From NCBI GenBank assembly GCA_016217595.1, contig JACRHS010000032.1:248001-312000 (forward strand): 64,000 bases of DNA, read 5' to 3'. Made by a program: the position numbers and the translations under genes. The notes below the pieces were generated by a model that was given only the letters and a program-made list of their open reading frames with translations, did no database searches and was not told where the DNA came from. Shown piece after piece: positions 1 through 9,198 of the stretch. Position 1 is the first letter of the stretch. Every line of letters begins with the position of its first letter. Source of the DNA: Opitutia bacterium (lineage in GTDB: Bacteria > Verrucomicrobiota > Verrucomicrobiia > Opitutales > Opitutaceae).

Positions 1-1219
1 CGACGAGCGTGTTCTCATAATAGTAGAGGCTGTAAATCTCGCGCACGGTGACGGGGCCCTGCGGGATGCGCGCCTGCAGGTTGAAACTCGCCGCCATCGA
101 CACATCGGCATGACCGGCTTCGAGCTGCGCGCGGTGGACGAGGTCGAGCAGCGCGGAATCGCGCAGGCGGGAGTCGGTGGCGGTGAGCGCTTGAGCGCAC
201 TGGCCGATCGGCTGGGAGAGCCAGGCTTGGGTCTCGCGGTCGTAGGGCTCGACCAGCCGGAGAATCTCGGGGTCGGCCGCCACCTGTTCGGTGACCGGCA
301 GGGTGCGGGCGGTTTTGCCGGCGATCTGCCAGCGCCCGGCGGCGTCTTTTTGGAAATAGATTTCGGCGCGCACGAGACGTTCGCCCCACTTGCCAGCCTG
401 GGCGAGAAGCGTGTTGCCGATGACGAGGCCGGGAATCTCGCGATGCGTGTGGCCCATGAGGATGAGGTCGACGCCGGGGACGTTGCGCGCGATGGCCAGG
501 GCTTCGTTTTCGTGCGGCATCTGACCGGGCGTGACAAACCCCGTTGCGAGATCCTCCGACAAACCGAAGTGCGCCATGAGCACGACCAAGTCGACCCGCT
601 CGCGTTCGCGCAACACGGTCACCCATTTTTGCGCCTCGGTCACTGGATCGCGAAATTCGAGGCCGGCGATGTGTGCGGGATCTTCCCAGCTCGGGATGGC
701 CGGCGTGGTGAGGCCGAAGATGCCGACGCGCACGCCGTCGATTTCTTTCACGAGGTAGGGCGTGAAGGCGGGCTCGTCGGTGCCGGCGCGGTAGGTGTTG
801 GCGGAGAGCCAGGGAAATTTGGCTTCGCTCTGGGCCTTGCGAAGCACGGCGAGGCCGAAGTTGTACTCGTGGTTGCCCAGCGTCATGGCGTCGTAACGCA
901 GCGCGTTCATCGCGAGGATCGTGGGATCGGGCGGCTCGTTGTGCTTGCGATTGTGCACGTAGGCGAGAGGCGTGCCCTGGATGGTGTCGCCCGAGTCGAG
1001 GAGGAGCAGGCGCGGGTTTTCCTGGCGGGCCTGTTGCACGAGGGTGGCGATTTTCGCGAGGCCGGACTGCTCGGGCTTGTTGGCAAAATAATCCAACGGG
1101 GCGATGTGGGCGTGCAGATCGGTGGTGGCGAGAATGGTCACGCGGGCGCGCTCGGGCGCGGACTCCGGCGCGGCGACGAGCGACACGGCGAGGCAGGCGA
1201 GAAAGAGAAAACGGCGCAT
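1..1219 (-). CDS. Bifunctional metallophosphatase / 5'-nucleotidase, 3' end outside window
   Basis: The gene begins at the ATG at 1217-1219 and is still open at base 1, so about 406 codons are visible and the C-terminus is missing. Residues 1 to about 17 form a signal peptide (MRRFLFLACLAVSLVAA), so the enzyme should act in the periplasm or outside. The calcineurin-like metal site is clear: TTDLHAH near residue 32, LDSGDT near 75, GNHEYNFG near 118 and MGHTHRE near 255. After the catalytic domain comes the start of the family's C-terminal substrate domain (IPQGPVTVREIYSLYYYEN). UshA-type enzymes hydrolyse nucleotides and nucleotide sugars for salvage of nucleoside and phosphate. It is divergent from the next gene, with 116 bp between them. 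Confidence 0.9.
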   Translation of the reverse strand, partial: MRRFLFLACLAVSLVAAPESAPERARVTILATTDLHAHIAPLDYFANKPEQSGLAKIATLVQQARQENPRLLLLDSGDTIQGTPLAYVHNRKHNEPPDPTILAMNALRYDAMTLGNHEYNFGLAVLRKAQSEAKFPWLSANTYRAGTDEPAFTPYLVKEIDGVRVGIFGLTTPAIPSWEDPAHIAGLEFRDPVTEAQKWVTVLRERERVDLVVLMAHFGLSEDLATGFVTPGQMPHENEALAIARNVPGVDLILMGHTHREIPGLVIGNTLLAQAGKWGERLVRAEIYFQKDAAGRWQIAGKTARTLPVTEQVAADPEILRLVEPYDRETQAWLSQPIGQCAQALTATDSRLRDSALLDLVHRAQLEAGHADVSMAASFNLQARIPQGPVTVREIYSLYYYENTLV

Positions 1220-1335
1220 GGCGACAGGAAACGCAGGGCGGGGCGCTTGGCGAGCTTGCGCGGCGTTTTTGCGGCGGGCGGACACGTGCTTTTCGTTTGT
1301 GAAGACGGCGGTCCGGCGCTAACCCCGGTGCCGCT

Positions 1336-2628
1336 ATGAAATCTCCCCACCGGCGTTTTCTCCCCGCACTGTTCACTCCGGGTTTGCTGGCCGCCTGCGT
1401 CTTGCTTACGGCCCCCGTCTTACTGCCGGCCGCGCCGCCGGTCGCACCGGAGGCCAGCGGTTTTTCCGCCGAGCGGCTCAAGCGCCTCGACCGGGTGATC
1501 GATGACTGCCTGGCCCGCCAGCAACTCGCCGGCGCCGTGGTGTACATCGCCCGCGACGGCCGCATCGTGCAGTTGAAAGCCTACGGACAGCAGGACATCG
1601 AGCAGGGCAAACCCATGCCGACCGACGCGATTTTCCGCATCGCGTCGATGAGCAAGGCCGTGACCACCGTCGCCGTGATGATGCTCTACGAGGAGGGGAA
1701 AATCCTGCTTAAGGATCCGCTTTCCAAATACATTCCCGCGTTCAAAGATTCTGTGGTGGCGGTGGCGCCGCCCGCGGGTTCGCCGCCGGACGTGAAGTAC
1801 GTCACCGTGCCCGCCAAGCGGCCGATCCAGATTCGCGACCTGCTCTCGCACACCGCCGGTCTGACGTATGGCACCGGCCTGGCCGAGGCGGAGTACAAGA
1901 AGGCCAGACTGCACGGCTGGTACTTTGCCGACCGGGACGAGACCATCGGCGCGGCCATCGAACGCCTCGGCAAACTCCCGTTGCACGGCCAGCCCGGCGA
2001 GACCTGGCAGTACGGGTTCTCGACCGATGTGCTCGGCTACCTCGTCGAGGTGGTGTCGGGGATGACGTTGGACCGGTTTTTCGCGGAGCGCATTTTCCAG
2101 CCGTTGCAGATGCGCGACTCGTGTTTCTTCCTGCCGCCGGAAAAAGCCGGCCGGCTCGCGCCGGTGTACGGACTGGAAAAGGGCCGGCTGACCGTGCGGG
2201 AGACCTCGGCGAAGAGCGATTACATCCAGGGGCCGCGCAAGTGCTTCTCCGGTGGCGCCGGCTTGCTCTCAACCGCCAGCGATTACGGGCGTTTCCTGCA
2301 GATGCTGCTCAACGGCGGCGAGCTGGACGGCGTTCGCCTGCTCAGCCCCAAGACCGTGGAGCTGATGCACGTCAACCACACCGGCGACAAGTACACACGC
2401 GACACCAACGCCTTCGGCTTTGGCTTCTGGGTGTTGCAAGACCGAGGCCACTACGGCGAGCTCGGCGGTGAGGGTTCCTACGGCTGGGGCAGCGCCTACT
2501 ATCCGCAATACCTCATCGATCCGAAGGAACGGCTCGTGGCTCTGTTCATGACGCAACTGCGACCGACCGACGGGCTCGACCTTGTAAGCAAATTCAAGGT
2601 GCTCACCTACCAGGCGATGGTGAAGTGA
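1336..2628 (+). CDS. Secreted serine hydrolase, beta-lactamase class C fold
   Basis: This 430-residue protein has an N-terminal hydrophobic export signal (residues about 10-32) and the beta-lactamase/esterase fold. The S-x-x-K nucleophile motif is SMSK at 104-107, LLSHTAGL lies near 169, and a C-terminal GGEGSYGWGS stretch takes the place of the KTG strand. The usual Y-x-N motif reads YGF at 226-228, which points to an esterase or D-aminopeptidase-like hydrolase rather than a true beta-lactamase. The substrate cannot be told from the sequence. No strong Shine-Dalgarno is seen before the ATG at 1336. The gene stands alone between two minus-strand genes. Confidence 0.88.
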   Translation: MKSPHRRFLPALFTPGLLAACVLLTAPVLLPAAPPVAPEASGFSAERLKRLDRVIDDCLARQQLAGAVVYIARDGRIVQLKAYGQQDIEQGKPMPTDAIFRIASMSKAVTTVAVMMLYEEGKILLKDPLSKYIPAFKDSVVAVAPPAGSPPDVKYVTVPAKRPIQIRDLLSHTAGLTYGTGLAEAEYKKARLHGWYFADRDETIGAAIERLGKLPLHGQPGETWQYGFSTDVLGYLVEVVSGMTLDRFFAERIFQPLQMRDSCFFLPPEKAGRLAPVYGLEKGRLTVRETSAKSDYIQGPRKCFSGGAGLLSTASDYGRFLQMLLNGGELDGVRLLSPKTVELMHVNHTGDKYTRDTNAFGFGFWVLQDRGHYGELGGEGSYGWGSAYYPQYLIDPKERLVALFMTQLRPTDGLDLVSKFKVLTYQAMVK

Positions 2629-2699
2629 GCGGCGTTTCCGGTTGGCCGCGTGCGCGCCGGCCAACCGGTGAAACATTTTTTCCGCTCCGGCTTTGCGGC

Positions 2700-3410
2700 T
2701 TAATCGGCGTGAACCGGTGTGCGCGCCGCGACGAGCTGGCAGATCATGCCGGCAGCTTCCTCCAGGGAAATCTGCGCGGTGTTGATCGTGAGATCGTAGG
2801 CGGTCGGATCGCCGGCCTCGGCGGAGAAATTGGCCTGCAGATAGCGCTGGCGGGCGGCGTCCTGCCGGGCGTTGTACGCGGCGGCCGCCTCTTCGCTCAA
2901 TCCGTGCAACTGCGCCATGCGCCGCGCCCGATGACTCGCGGGGGCGATGAGTCGCACATGCACTCCGTGCGCGATGGCGGCGGTGGCGAAGTTGGCGCCG
3001 CGGCCCACAAAGATGACGCGCCCCTCCCGCGCGAGCTGACACATGAGTGCGTTGGTTTTCTGCACCAGTTCCCAGAGGCTGGGATGGAGGCCGAGGATCT
3101 CGCCCATCGAGGCGTTGACCTCGGATATCCGGTCCTCGGGCAGGAAGCGGGCGAGACCGGGCGAGAGGTGGTGAACCTGTAACATCGTCTCGATCAAATT
3201 CCGGTTATAGACCGACCAGCGGGCGCCATCGGTGGACTCGGCGTTGAGCTGTTGGGCGAGCGCCAGGGCGAGAGTAGAGCCGCCCGCACCAGATTCACGC
3301 GAGAGGGTGACAAACGGACCTTCGGGCTGGCCGCTCCAACCCGGGCCGTGATTGGCGAACTGTAGATTGAGATAAGCCGTCGCTTTCTCCAATGAAGGAT
3401 GCAGATTCAT
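2700..3410 (-). CDS. Cytidylate-kinase-like family protein
   Basis: This 236-residue cytoplasmic protein has a P-loop-like start, TLSRESGAGGSTLA at about residues 35-48, as in the cytidylate-kinase-like (AAK6-type) family. It also has VFVGRGANFAT, in which this family replaces the usual switch region, and an arginine-rich RARRM lid segment. The true CMP kinase of bacteria is recognisably different, so the substrate is uncertain. Phosphate transfer to a nucleotide or similar small acceptor is inferred from the fold. The gene starts with ATG at 3410. It lies downstream of the two-component genes on the same strand, separated by 172 bp without an obvious signal. Confidence 0.8.
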   Translation of the reverse strand: MNLHPSLEKATAYLNLQFANHGPGWSGQPEGPFVTLSRESGAGGSTLALALAQQLNAESTDGARWSVYNRNLIETMLQVHHLSPGLARFLPEDRISEVNASMGEILGLHPSLWELVQKTNALMCQLAREGRVIFVGRGANFATAAIAHGVHVRLIAPASHRARRMAQLHGLSEEAAAAYNARQDAARQRYLQANFSAEAGDPTAYDLTINTAQISLEEAAGMICQLVAARTPVHAD

Positions 3411-3582
3411 GGAGCATCGGGGTTGAGGTTGGGAACTGGCGAAAGTCTAACCGTGCGGGCATCGGTTTCAACCTTGGCGGCAGTATTCCCACACCGCATC
3501 GCGGCGAACTTTGCGCCGGAAGCGGTTCCCGCGAAACTTTACGTTTGGACCGACGGGCGAGCGGGGTTGGTGAGCGCGAAGC

Positions 3583-4359
3583 TCAAGCCGGAGGAGCAGC
3601 CAGTTCCTTGGCGCGCTGGCGCAGGAAGCCGCGGACTGTCGTGAGATCGAAAGGTTTGATCAGGTAGCCGAGGATGCGCAGGCCGGCGAGCTCTTGCACG
3701 CTCTGCACTTTGTTCTCGGCGGAGATCACCACGATGGGCACCGACGCGAAATCGGGAAACTCGCGCATCTGCTGGAGTAGGCCGATGCCGTCGAGCTTGG
3801 GCATCATCAGATCGCAGAAACAAAAAGCGGGGCGCAGGCCTTTTTTCAGCAGCTTGAGCGCTTCCTCGCCGTTGGTCGCTTCGACGTATTCCCACTCTGG
3901 CTCGGTGGTCACAATCTCCCGGAAGATGTCGCGGATGTCTTTCGCATCGTCGATCACGAGGATGGTTTTCGAGACGGGGCGGATTTCCGCCTGCGGACCG
4001 AGGAGCTGGCGCACGAGCCCGATCACCTTGGCCGAGTCGTAGGGCTTGAGCAGATAACCCGCGATGCTCAGCTGCGCGAGGCTGACGATGATGTTGCGGT
4101 CGCGGTTCGAGGAGGTGATGACGGCGCGCAGGTCGCGCAGGGCGGGATCACGACGGATGCTCTGCATGAGTTGCACGCCATTGAGCCGGGGCATGCGAAT
4201 ATCGAGCAGGCAGAGTTGTGGACGCAGGCCGTCGCACAACCGGTCGAGCGCCTCCTGGCCGTCGGCCACTTCGATGAGTTCAATGCCGGGGAGCGCTTTG
4301 AGAATATCGCGGAGGGCAGTGCGTTCGATTTCGTCGTCGTCAGCGACCAGTACTTTCAT
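3583..4359 (-). CDS. Response regulator with two tandem receiver domains
   Basis: This 258-residue protein consists of two receiver domains and nothing else. Receiver 1 (about 1-120) has the acidic pocket ADDDE at 6-10, the phospho-acceptor D53 in CLLDIRMP and K105 in YLLKPYD. Receiver 2 (about 130-250) has VIDDAKD, D183 in CFCDLMMP and the KP pair in YLIKPFD. There is no output domain, so it probably relays phosphate or acts by protein contact. The ATG at 4359 is chosen over upstream frame because AGGAGA lies 7 bases before it. The first 20 bases overlap the end of the hybrid kinase gene, so translation is probably coupled and the kinase is the likely partner. Confidence 0.9.
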   Translation of the reverse strand: MKVLVADDDEIERTALRDILKALPGIELIEVADGQEALDRLCDGLRPQLCLLDIRMPRLNGVQLMQSIRRDPALRDLRAVITSSNRDRNIIVSLAQLSIAGYLLKPYDSAKVIGLVRQLLGPQAEIRPVSKTILVIDDAKDIRDIFREIVTTEPEWEYVEATNGEEALKLLKKGLRPAFCFCDLMMPKLDGIGLLQQMREFPDFASVPIVVISAENKVQSVQELAGLRILGYLIKPFDLTTVRGFLRQRAKELAAPPA

Positions 4360-7300
4360 GAGTGGCTTCTCCTGGAGGTTGGGCTGTTGCGGTAAACTGG
4401 AGTCGAGTGCGGACCTTGGCAAACTCTTGCACGGCGGCTTCGGCCAGCGGCGGGAGGTTCGCGAGCTGGCCGGCATCGGCGGCGGCTTCCATGCGGGCGC
4501 CGAGTTCGCTCAGCGTCGCGGCATCGACATAGCGGGAAATGCTTTTGAGCGAGTGCGCGGCCAGCGCCACGGCCGGGGCATCTTGGGCGGCGAGGCCGGA
4601 CTGGATCTCTTGCAGGCGTTGTGGAGCGTCGCGCAGGTATTGTTGCACGATGGTGCGCTGGGTCTCCGCGGAAAACACGTTCTGCGTCGGCGCCGCAGGT
4701 GCGGCGGTTTCGGCATCCAGCATGGCCAATAACGCCTCGGCACTCAGGCCACCCGCAGCCGGCGGGGCCGGTGGCGGAGCGGCGTCGGGCGACGGCGCGG
4801 GCGCCGCGGCGCGGCGGGCGATAAGGCGGTCGAGTGTGGCCTGCAATGTGAGCTCGCGCACGGGTTTCTCCAGATAGTCGTCCATCCCGATGGCGAAGCA
4901 TTCGGCGCGGTTGGTGTGCGAAGCGTTGGCGGTGAGCGCGATGATCGGGACGCGCGGGTCGAGCACACCGGAGTCGGCGCGACGGATCACTTGCGTGGCC
5001 TGTAATCCGTCCATGATCGGCATGCGGTTGTCCATGAACACGGCGTCGAAACGCTCCTGGCGGAGACGCTCGACGGCTTCGAGGCCGTTGTTGGCGAAAA
5101 CGATGGTGTGCCCCTGATGTTGTACGAGCGCCTGGAGGATGAGCTGGTTGGTGGGGTTGTCCTCGGCGCAGAGGAGGTGCAGGCGTGGCTTGACGGAGGC
5201 AGTTTGTTCGGGAGCCGATTGGCTCGGCTCGCGGCTCTTCAGATCCTCGACTTTTCCGATCACGAGCCGGGCGGTGACCGTGAAGATGGATCCTTGGCCC
5301 TCGGTGCTTTGCACCGAGACGCTGCCGCCCATGAGTTGGGCGATGTTTTTAACGATGGATAATCCGAGGCCGGTGCCGCCGAATTTCCGCGTGGTGGAGG
5401 TGTTGGCCTGCTCGAATTTCTCGAAGATGCGCGCCTGGGCCGCGGCGGGGATGCCGATGCCGGTGTCGCTGACGACGAGGCGCAGCATCACGGTCGTGGT
5501 AGTGTCGGGTTGCGCATCGATGGCGACCGCCACGGTGCCGTGGGCGGTGAACTTGATGGCGTTGCTGATAAGGTTGGTGAGCACCTGACGCAACCGGGTG
5601 TAGTCGCCGATGAGCACCTCGGGCAGTTGCGGACTGAGCTGGAGATGAAGCCCGAGACCCTTCGCTTCGGCGCGGGGCTGCATGCCCTCGATGAGGCGGG
5701 TGAACTCCCGCTGCGGCCGGAAGGGCGCGGAATCCAACATGAAACGCCCCGATTCGATTTTGGCGGTGTCGAGGATCTCATCGAGGATGTGGAGTAATGC
5801 TTCGGCGTTGTCGCGTGCGAGCTCGGTGAAGTGACGCTGACGTTCGTCCTGTGGTTCCTTGCGCAGGAGGTTGAGCAAACCGATCACGCTCCCCAGTGGC
5901 GTGCGGATTTCGTGGCTCATCACGGCGAGGAACTCGCTCTTGCTTTGCGTCGCGGCCTCGGCGCTTTCCTTGGCGATGCGCAACACCTGCTCGGTCTGCA
6001 TGCGCCGGGTGATGTCGACGCCGATGCCGACAAAACTGAGCACGTTGCCGTGGTGGTCGCGCACGGGGTTCGTCGCCACGCGCCAGGTGATGGTGCGACC
6101 GTCGGGCGCGAGGTAATCGGTTTCAAACGTCGTGGGCTCGCCGGCGACCGTGCGGCGGATGGCGTCGAGCACCAGCGGTCGCGCCGCTTCCGGCCAGATG
6201 TCGACGAACGGGCGGCCAAGCAGTTCCTCGCGGGTGCGCCCGAGGGCGAGGAGACCGTTGCGGTTCACCGCCAGATAGCGGCCTTCGCGATCGAACATTT
6301 GCACGCAATCGGGCGAACTCTCCACGAGACTGCTGTTGCGTTGTTCGGAGAGCGCGATCTGGGCCGCGCTTTCGCGCAACCGCTCCTGGGCGAGCAGCGA
6401 ACCGACCAGCAGGATGGTGAGCAACAGCGTGATTAAAATCACCGGCATCCGGGCATGACGAACTTGCCGATGCCAATTCGGCGCGGCGATATCGAGCTCG
6501 GCGGCCACGCGCCCACGTCCCGGCCCGAGATCGAGCAGCGGCACCGAGGCGAGCACCCAGGTGCCCCAACGATCCTGAATCGGCCCGAGGACAAACGCCT
6601 CGTGCTGCATCATCTTGGTGCGATATTCCTCGGGGGCTTCATCGTAGCTTTGGCCGGGCGGCGAGTAGTCCTTCGAATCGGGAGCCTCGGAATCGACGAG
6701 AAAAACGCACCGATCTGTGTGCGCGCCGGCGAGCAGCACAAATCGCAGGTCGGGGTTGGCCCGGACCAGATTTTGCATGAGCCGCTTCAACTGTTGATAG
6801 GCGGGCCGCTCCACGTCCGACTCTTGCCATTGCAGCTGGCGCACCAGCTCGATGGGGATGGCTGCGGCAACCAGCTGGGTGCGGGTGAGAATCTGTTGAC
6901 GCATCGAAGCGTCTTGCTGGCGACCGACAAAATGCGCGGCGGCGCCACCTCCGAGCAGCACCAGCAACATTGCCACCCACCAGCCGTAGTGCCGGCGTTG
7001 CCATGATGCGATCTGGTTGGTGGACAGCTTCTGCTTTTGCAGGCAAGTGCAGTGCCAGTCAGTGAGCGCGAGCAGCAGCAAAGCCAGTGCGGCAGTAAAC
7101 ACCTCTGTCGGTAGGTCGAAAAGCAAACGATTCGGCGTTTGTAACAGGAGCGCGCCGATGTAGCCGCCGATCGCGAGTACGAGCAAACGCAGCCGGCGCC
7201 GGACGGCCGGGGCCTGGTGTTGCCGGGTTGCGGTGTGCAAGGCGAGTCCGAGCCAAAGACCGCTCGGCAGGCCGAGCGCCAGTTGCAGACTCCGTTTCAG

Positions 7301-7663
7301 ATCGGCCGCAGGGGAGACGATCACTGCCAGAATGGCGAGCAGCAGAAGCGGTAGATGGACCCAATTTCCGATGCGCCGTTGGTCAGGCGGCCGGGCGGTG
7401 CGGGCAAACTCAGCCAAGGCGAGAAAAGAGCCAATTTGCAGTGCGACCAGGATGACCGGGAAAAACACGGTCTGCTGGTCCCCATGAGCCAGCATTTCGA
7501 GCCAGACACTTGCCGCCTGGGCGAGCCCGAAGGCGCCAAGCCACCGCCACCGCAGCGCCTGATCCAGCCGCGACAGCGTCCACGCTGGCGTGATGAGCAA
7601 CAACAGGACGACCCCGTGCAGGAACAGCACGTAATCGAGGTTGGCTTGGAGAAAATAGGGCAT
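4340..7663 (-). CDS. Membrane hybrid sensor histidine kinase with PAS, receiver and HPt domains
   Basis: This is an inner-membrane phosphorelay kinase of 1107 residues. The N-terminal ~210 residues hold six or seven hydrophobic segments. A further membrane segment (about 225-245), an external sensor region (about 245-400) and another membrane segment (about 405-430) follow. Then come a PAS domain (about 445-560), HisKA with H584 in MSHEIRTP, an HATPase domain (DTGIGIP, GGTGLGLSI), a receiver with D878 in VFMDNRMP, a proline/alanine linker, and an HPt domain with H1037 in AAHSLKS. All relay residues are present, so it should be active. The ATG at 7663 is preferred to the in-frame TTG at 7690. 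The signal sensed is unknown. Confidence 0.93.
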   Translation of the reverse strand: MPYFLQANLDYVLFLHGVVLLLLITPAWTLSRLDQALRWRWLGAFGLAQAASVWLEMLAHGDQQTVFFPVILVALQIGSFLALAEFARTARPPDQRRIGNWVHLPLLLLAILAVIVSPAADLKRSLQLALGLPSGLWLGLALHTATRQHQAPAVRRRLRLLVLAIGGYIGALLLQTPNRLLFDLPTEVFTAALALLLLALTDWHCTCLQKQKLSTNQIASWQRRHYGWWVAMLLVLLGGGAAAHFVGRQQDASMRQQILTRTQLVAAAIPIELVRQLQWQESDVERPAYQQLKRLMQNLVRANPDLRFVLLAGAHTDRCVFLVDSEAPDSKDYSPPGQSYDEAPEEYRTKMMQHEAFVLGPIQDRWGTWVLASVPLLDLGPGRGRVAAELDIAAPNWHRQVRHARMPVILITLLLTILLVGSLLAQERLRESAAQIALSEQRNSSLVESSPDCVQMFDREGRYLAVNRNGLLALGRTREELLGRPFVDIWPEAARPLVLDAIRRTVAGEPTTFETDYLAPDGRTITWRVATNPVRDHHGNVLSFVGIGVDITRRMQTEQVLRIAKESAEAATQSKSEFLAVMSHEIRTPLGSVIGLLNLLRKEPQDERQRHFTELARDNAEALLHILDEILDTAKIESGRFMLDSAPFRPQREFTRLIEGMQPRAEAKGLGLHLQLSPQLPEVLIGDYTRLRQVLTNLISNAIKFTAHGTVAVAIDAQPDTTTTVMLRLVVSDTGIGIPAAAQARIFEKFEQANTSTTRKFGGTGLGLSIVKNIAQLMGGSVSVQSTEGQGSIFTVTARLVIGKVEDLKSREPSQSAPEQTASVKPRLHLLCAEDNPTNQLILQALVQHQGHTIVFANNGLEAVERLRQERFDAVFMDNRMPIMDGLQATQVIRRADSGVLDPRVPIIALTANASHTNRAECFAIGMDDYLEKPVRELTLQATLDRLIARRAAAPAPSPDAAPPPAPPAAGGLSAEALLAMLDAETAAPAAPTQNVFSAETQRTIVQQYLRDAPQRLQEIQSGLAAQDAPAVALAAHSLKSISRYVDAATLSELGARMEAAADAGQLANLPPLAEAAVQEFAKVRTRLQFTATAQPPGEATHESTGR

Positions 7664-7690
7664 GCTCCGCCGGTGAAGGGCAGTACCCAA

Positions 7691-8033
7691 CTATGTCGAC
7701 ACTTCCGGCACGCCACTGAATCTGGAATTTCTCCTACACGCGACGGACCGGGAGCGATTTCTGCTGAAGTTGTTGGTGCTGAAACAACCCACCCCCGACG
7801 ATGCCCGTTACCCGGCCTGCGTCAGACAGTCAGTTGATTGGCAATCTCCGCGTCCATTGCTCTGCGCGGCGGATGTGCGCGGGGCTGCGTTGCGTAACAG
7901 CGTACTTCGGGGAGTGCGGCGGGGACGTTGGCCGATGGCGCGGTCAGCTCGATGCGCAAGGAGCGAGTTGTGACAGGGGCCGCGAGAACGATGACGTTGC
8001 GGGTCTGGGTCAAGAGGCAAGCCGTAGGCGCAA
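7691..8033. other. Non-coding stretch upstream of the hybrid kinase
   Basis: No convincing gene is seen here. The stretch holds the promoter region of the minus-strand kinase gene and ends where the terminal repeat of a deleted mobile element begins at about 8034. Short open frames lack start signals and recognisable sequence. Confidence 0.5.
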
Positions 8034-8403
8034 GGGGGGCAGGCCGTGTAATGTTGTGAAATGGATTGGCAGGTATGTCTGAGCGGGATTCAAGTACGGC
8101 ATGGCCAGAAAGCTTCGAGTAGAATACCCCGGGGCGCTTTACCATGTGGTGAACCGCGGCAACTACCGGGATGATGTGTTAGCCAGCGCGGGGGCGGTGC
8201 AATCGGGCTTGGCGGCGGCAGTGATTCGGGATTTGTGCGCGACGCAATGGACGGGGCAGTGGCGCGGGGCATGGGCGGTACCAAGGCGGAGCTACATGGG
8301 CTTGGCTTGCGGAGCATCTGCATCTGGTGACACCGGCATCGGCGCGCAGCCTGATCGTTCTGAGGAAGAGAGCAGGAATACAACAATACTCGGCCTGACC
8401 CCC
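8034..8403 (+). mobile_element. Internally deleted derivative of the IS200-like/RAYT element
   Basis: The left end (8034-8057, GGGGGGCAGGCCGTGTAATG...) and the right end (8380-8403, ending GGCCTGACCCCC) are near-perfect inverted repeats of each other. They match the ends of the full-length element at 9199-10214. Inside, the first ~170 bp match the intact element's 5' part through the ATG. The sequence then jumps to a block matching about 9940-10024 and again to a block matching about 10109 to the end. It is 370 bp against 1016 bp, so roughly 650 bp were lost in two deletions. Both ends are kept, as in a non-autonomous (MITE-like) derivative that a transposase from elsewhere could move. Confidence 0.82.
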
Positions 8404-8421
8404 TTGGCCCTCCGAATTTGA
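8101..8421 (+). pseudogene. Remnant of RAYT transposase reading frame
   Basis: The frame starts MARKLRVEYPGALYHVVNRG, the same as the intact transposase at 9266. It loses the central catalytic part: the HxH motif (NHYHL) and the tyrosine region (DYVHLNPV) are both absent. It resumes with IRDLCATQW, then shifts into the alternative frame GASASGDTGIGAQ that the intact element also contains near its end. The product could not be catalytic. The open frame runs a few codons past the terminal repeat. Confidence 0.82.
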
Positions 8422-8523
8422 AAACCAAGTAGCACGAGAATTAGGCGAAAATCCAGTGCCGTATCTTGTGCCGGATGATACGACAGAGGTTTCATCCCCA
8501 GTCCCTCCGCCTCCTTCAAGAAA

Positions 8524-9033
8524 ATGAAAACACATCTATATCTGTTTATGTCTATAGTTCTACTTGCCTGCCCTGGATGTGCTCGCCCCGCATCGGTGGA
8601 TGACGAGTCGATAAGGACAGTGCGGGCGTTTGCTGAAACTGCAGCATTTCGGCTCCGAATAGAAATTGCATATATATCACCCTTGGCGGGAAGGGCAATA
8701 AAAAGATCGAGCATAGGTACTGCGGCGCATTTGCATGTAACTATGAGTGGCGTGTTTTGGTCAAAACCACTGGTTCAATTGGTAGAAATTTTGAAGCAGC
8801 GAGAATTAGTTCAGCCCGAAGAAGATCCCATAGGTTGGGCTTCGGAGATTAAGGTGTCTGATATACAAACTGGAAAAAATTTGCTTACGGTACAGATGTC
8901 GTCGTTGACAGATTTGGCTATAGTAAATGGTCAACCCATTATAATTACGAAGGAACTGCGTCAGTGGCATATGGATTATCTTTACCCAATTGTGCAGGCG
9001 ACGAATAGGGGTGCTCCGATAACGCAATTTTAA
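8524..9033 (+). CDS. Putative lipoprotein of unknown function, AT-rich
   Basis: This 169-residue protein has a lipoprotein signal: MKTHLYLFMSIVLLAC with C16 as the likely lipidated cysteine. The rest is mixed alpha/beta without a motif I recognise. Codon use is plainly different from the surroundings, with many A/T-ending codons (ata, tta, aat, gaa) where neighbours use G/C, so recent acquisition is likely. The gene lies between a deleted mobile element (ends 8403) and a truncated copy of the same element (starts 9089). It may have arrived or been trapped together with them. There is no clear Shine-Dalgarno, and function is unknown. Confidence 0.6.
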   Translation: MKTHLYLFMSIVLLACPGCARPASVDDESIRTVRAFAETAAFRLRIEIAYISPLAGRAIKRSSIGTAAHLHVTMSGVFWSKPLVQLVEILKQRELVQPEEDPIGWASEIKVSDIQTGKNLLTVQMSSLTDLAIVNGQPIIITKELRQWHMDYLYPIVQATNRGAPITQF

Positions 9034-9088
9034 GGCCAAGCGTAGGGAGAAGACGGGCCGAAGGGTAGAGACCGGACGGCCAAGCGTA

Positions 9089-9198
9089 GGGGGTCAGGCC
9101 GAGTAATGTTGTATTTTTGATTGGCAAGGCGGTCAGAGTAGGACTCAAGTCCGGCATGGCTAGAAAGCTGCGAGTGGAATACCCCGGGGTCAGGCGTA
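9089..9198 (+). repeat. Truncated left end of the RAYT element, tandem with the full copy
   Basis: Bases 9089-9198 repeat the first ~100 bp of the element that begins at 9199: terminal repeat GGGGGTCAGGCCGAGTAATG, the leader, the ATG (9156) and the first codons as far as GAATACCCCGGGG. The 110-bp offset is the same along the match. The copy has a few substitutions (AATG for ATTG in the repeat, gactc for gattc in the leader), so it is not an assembly artefact of identical sequence. Its reading frame stops soon after entering the second copy. Confidence 0.8.

Noticed and set aside
2700..3410. True CMP kinase (cmk)
   Set aside because: The P-loop context and overall sequence fit the cytidylate-kinase-like family of unknown substrate rather than the ribosomal-operon Cmk, so no gene symbol is given.
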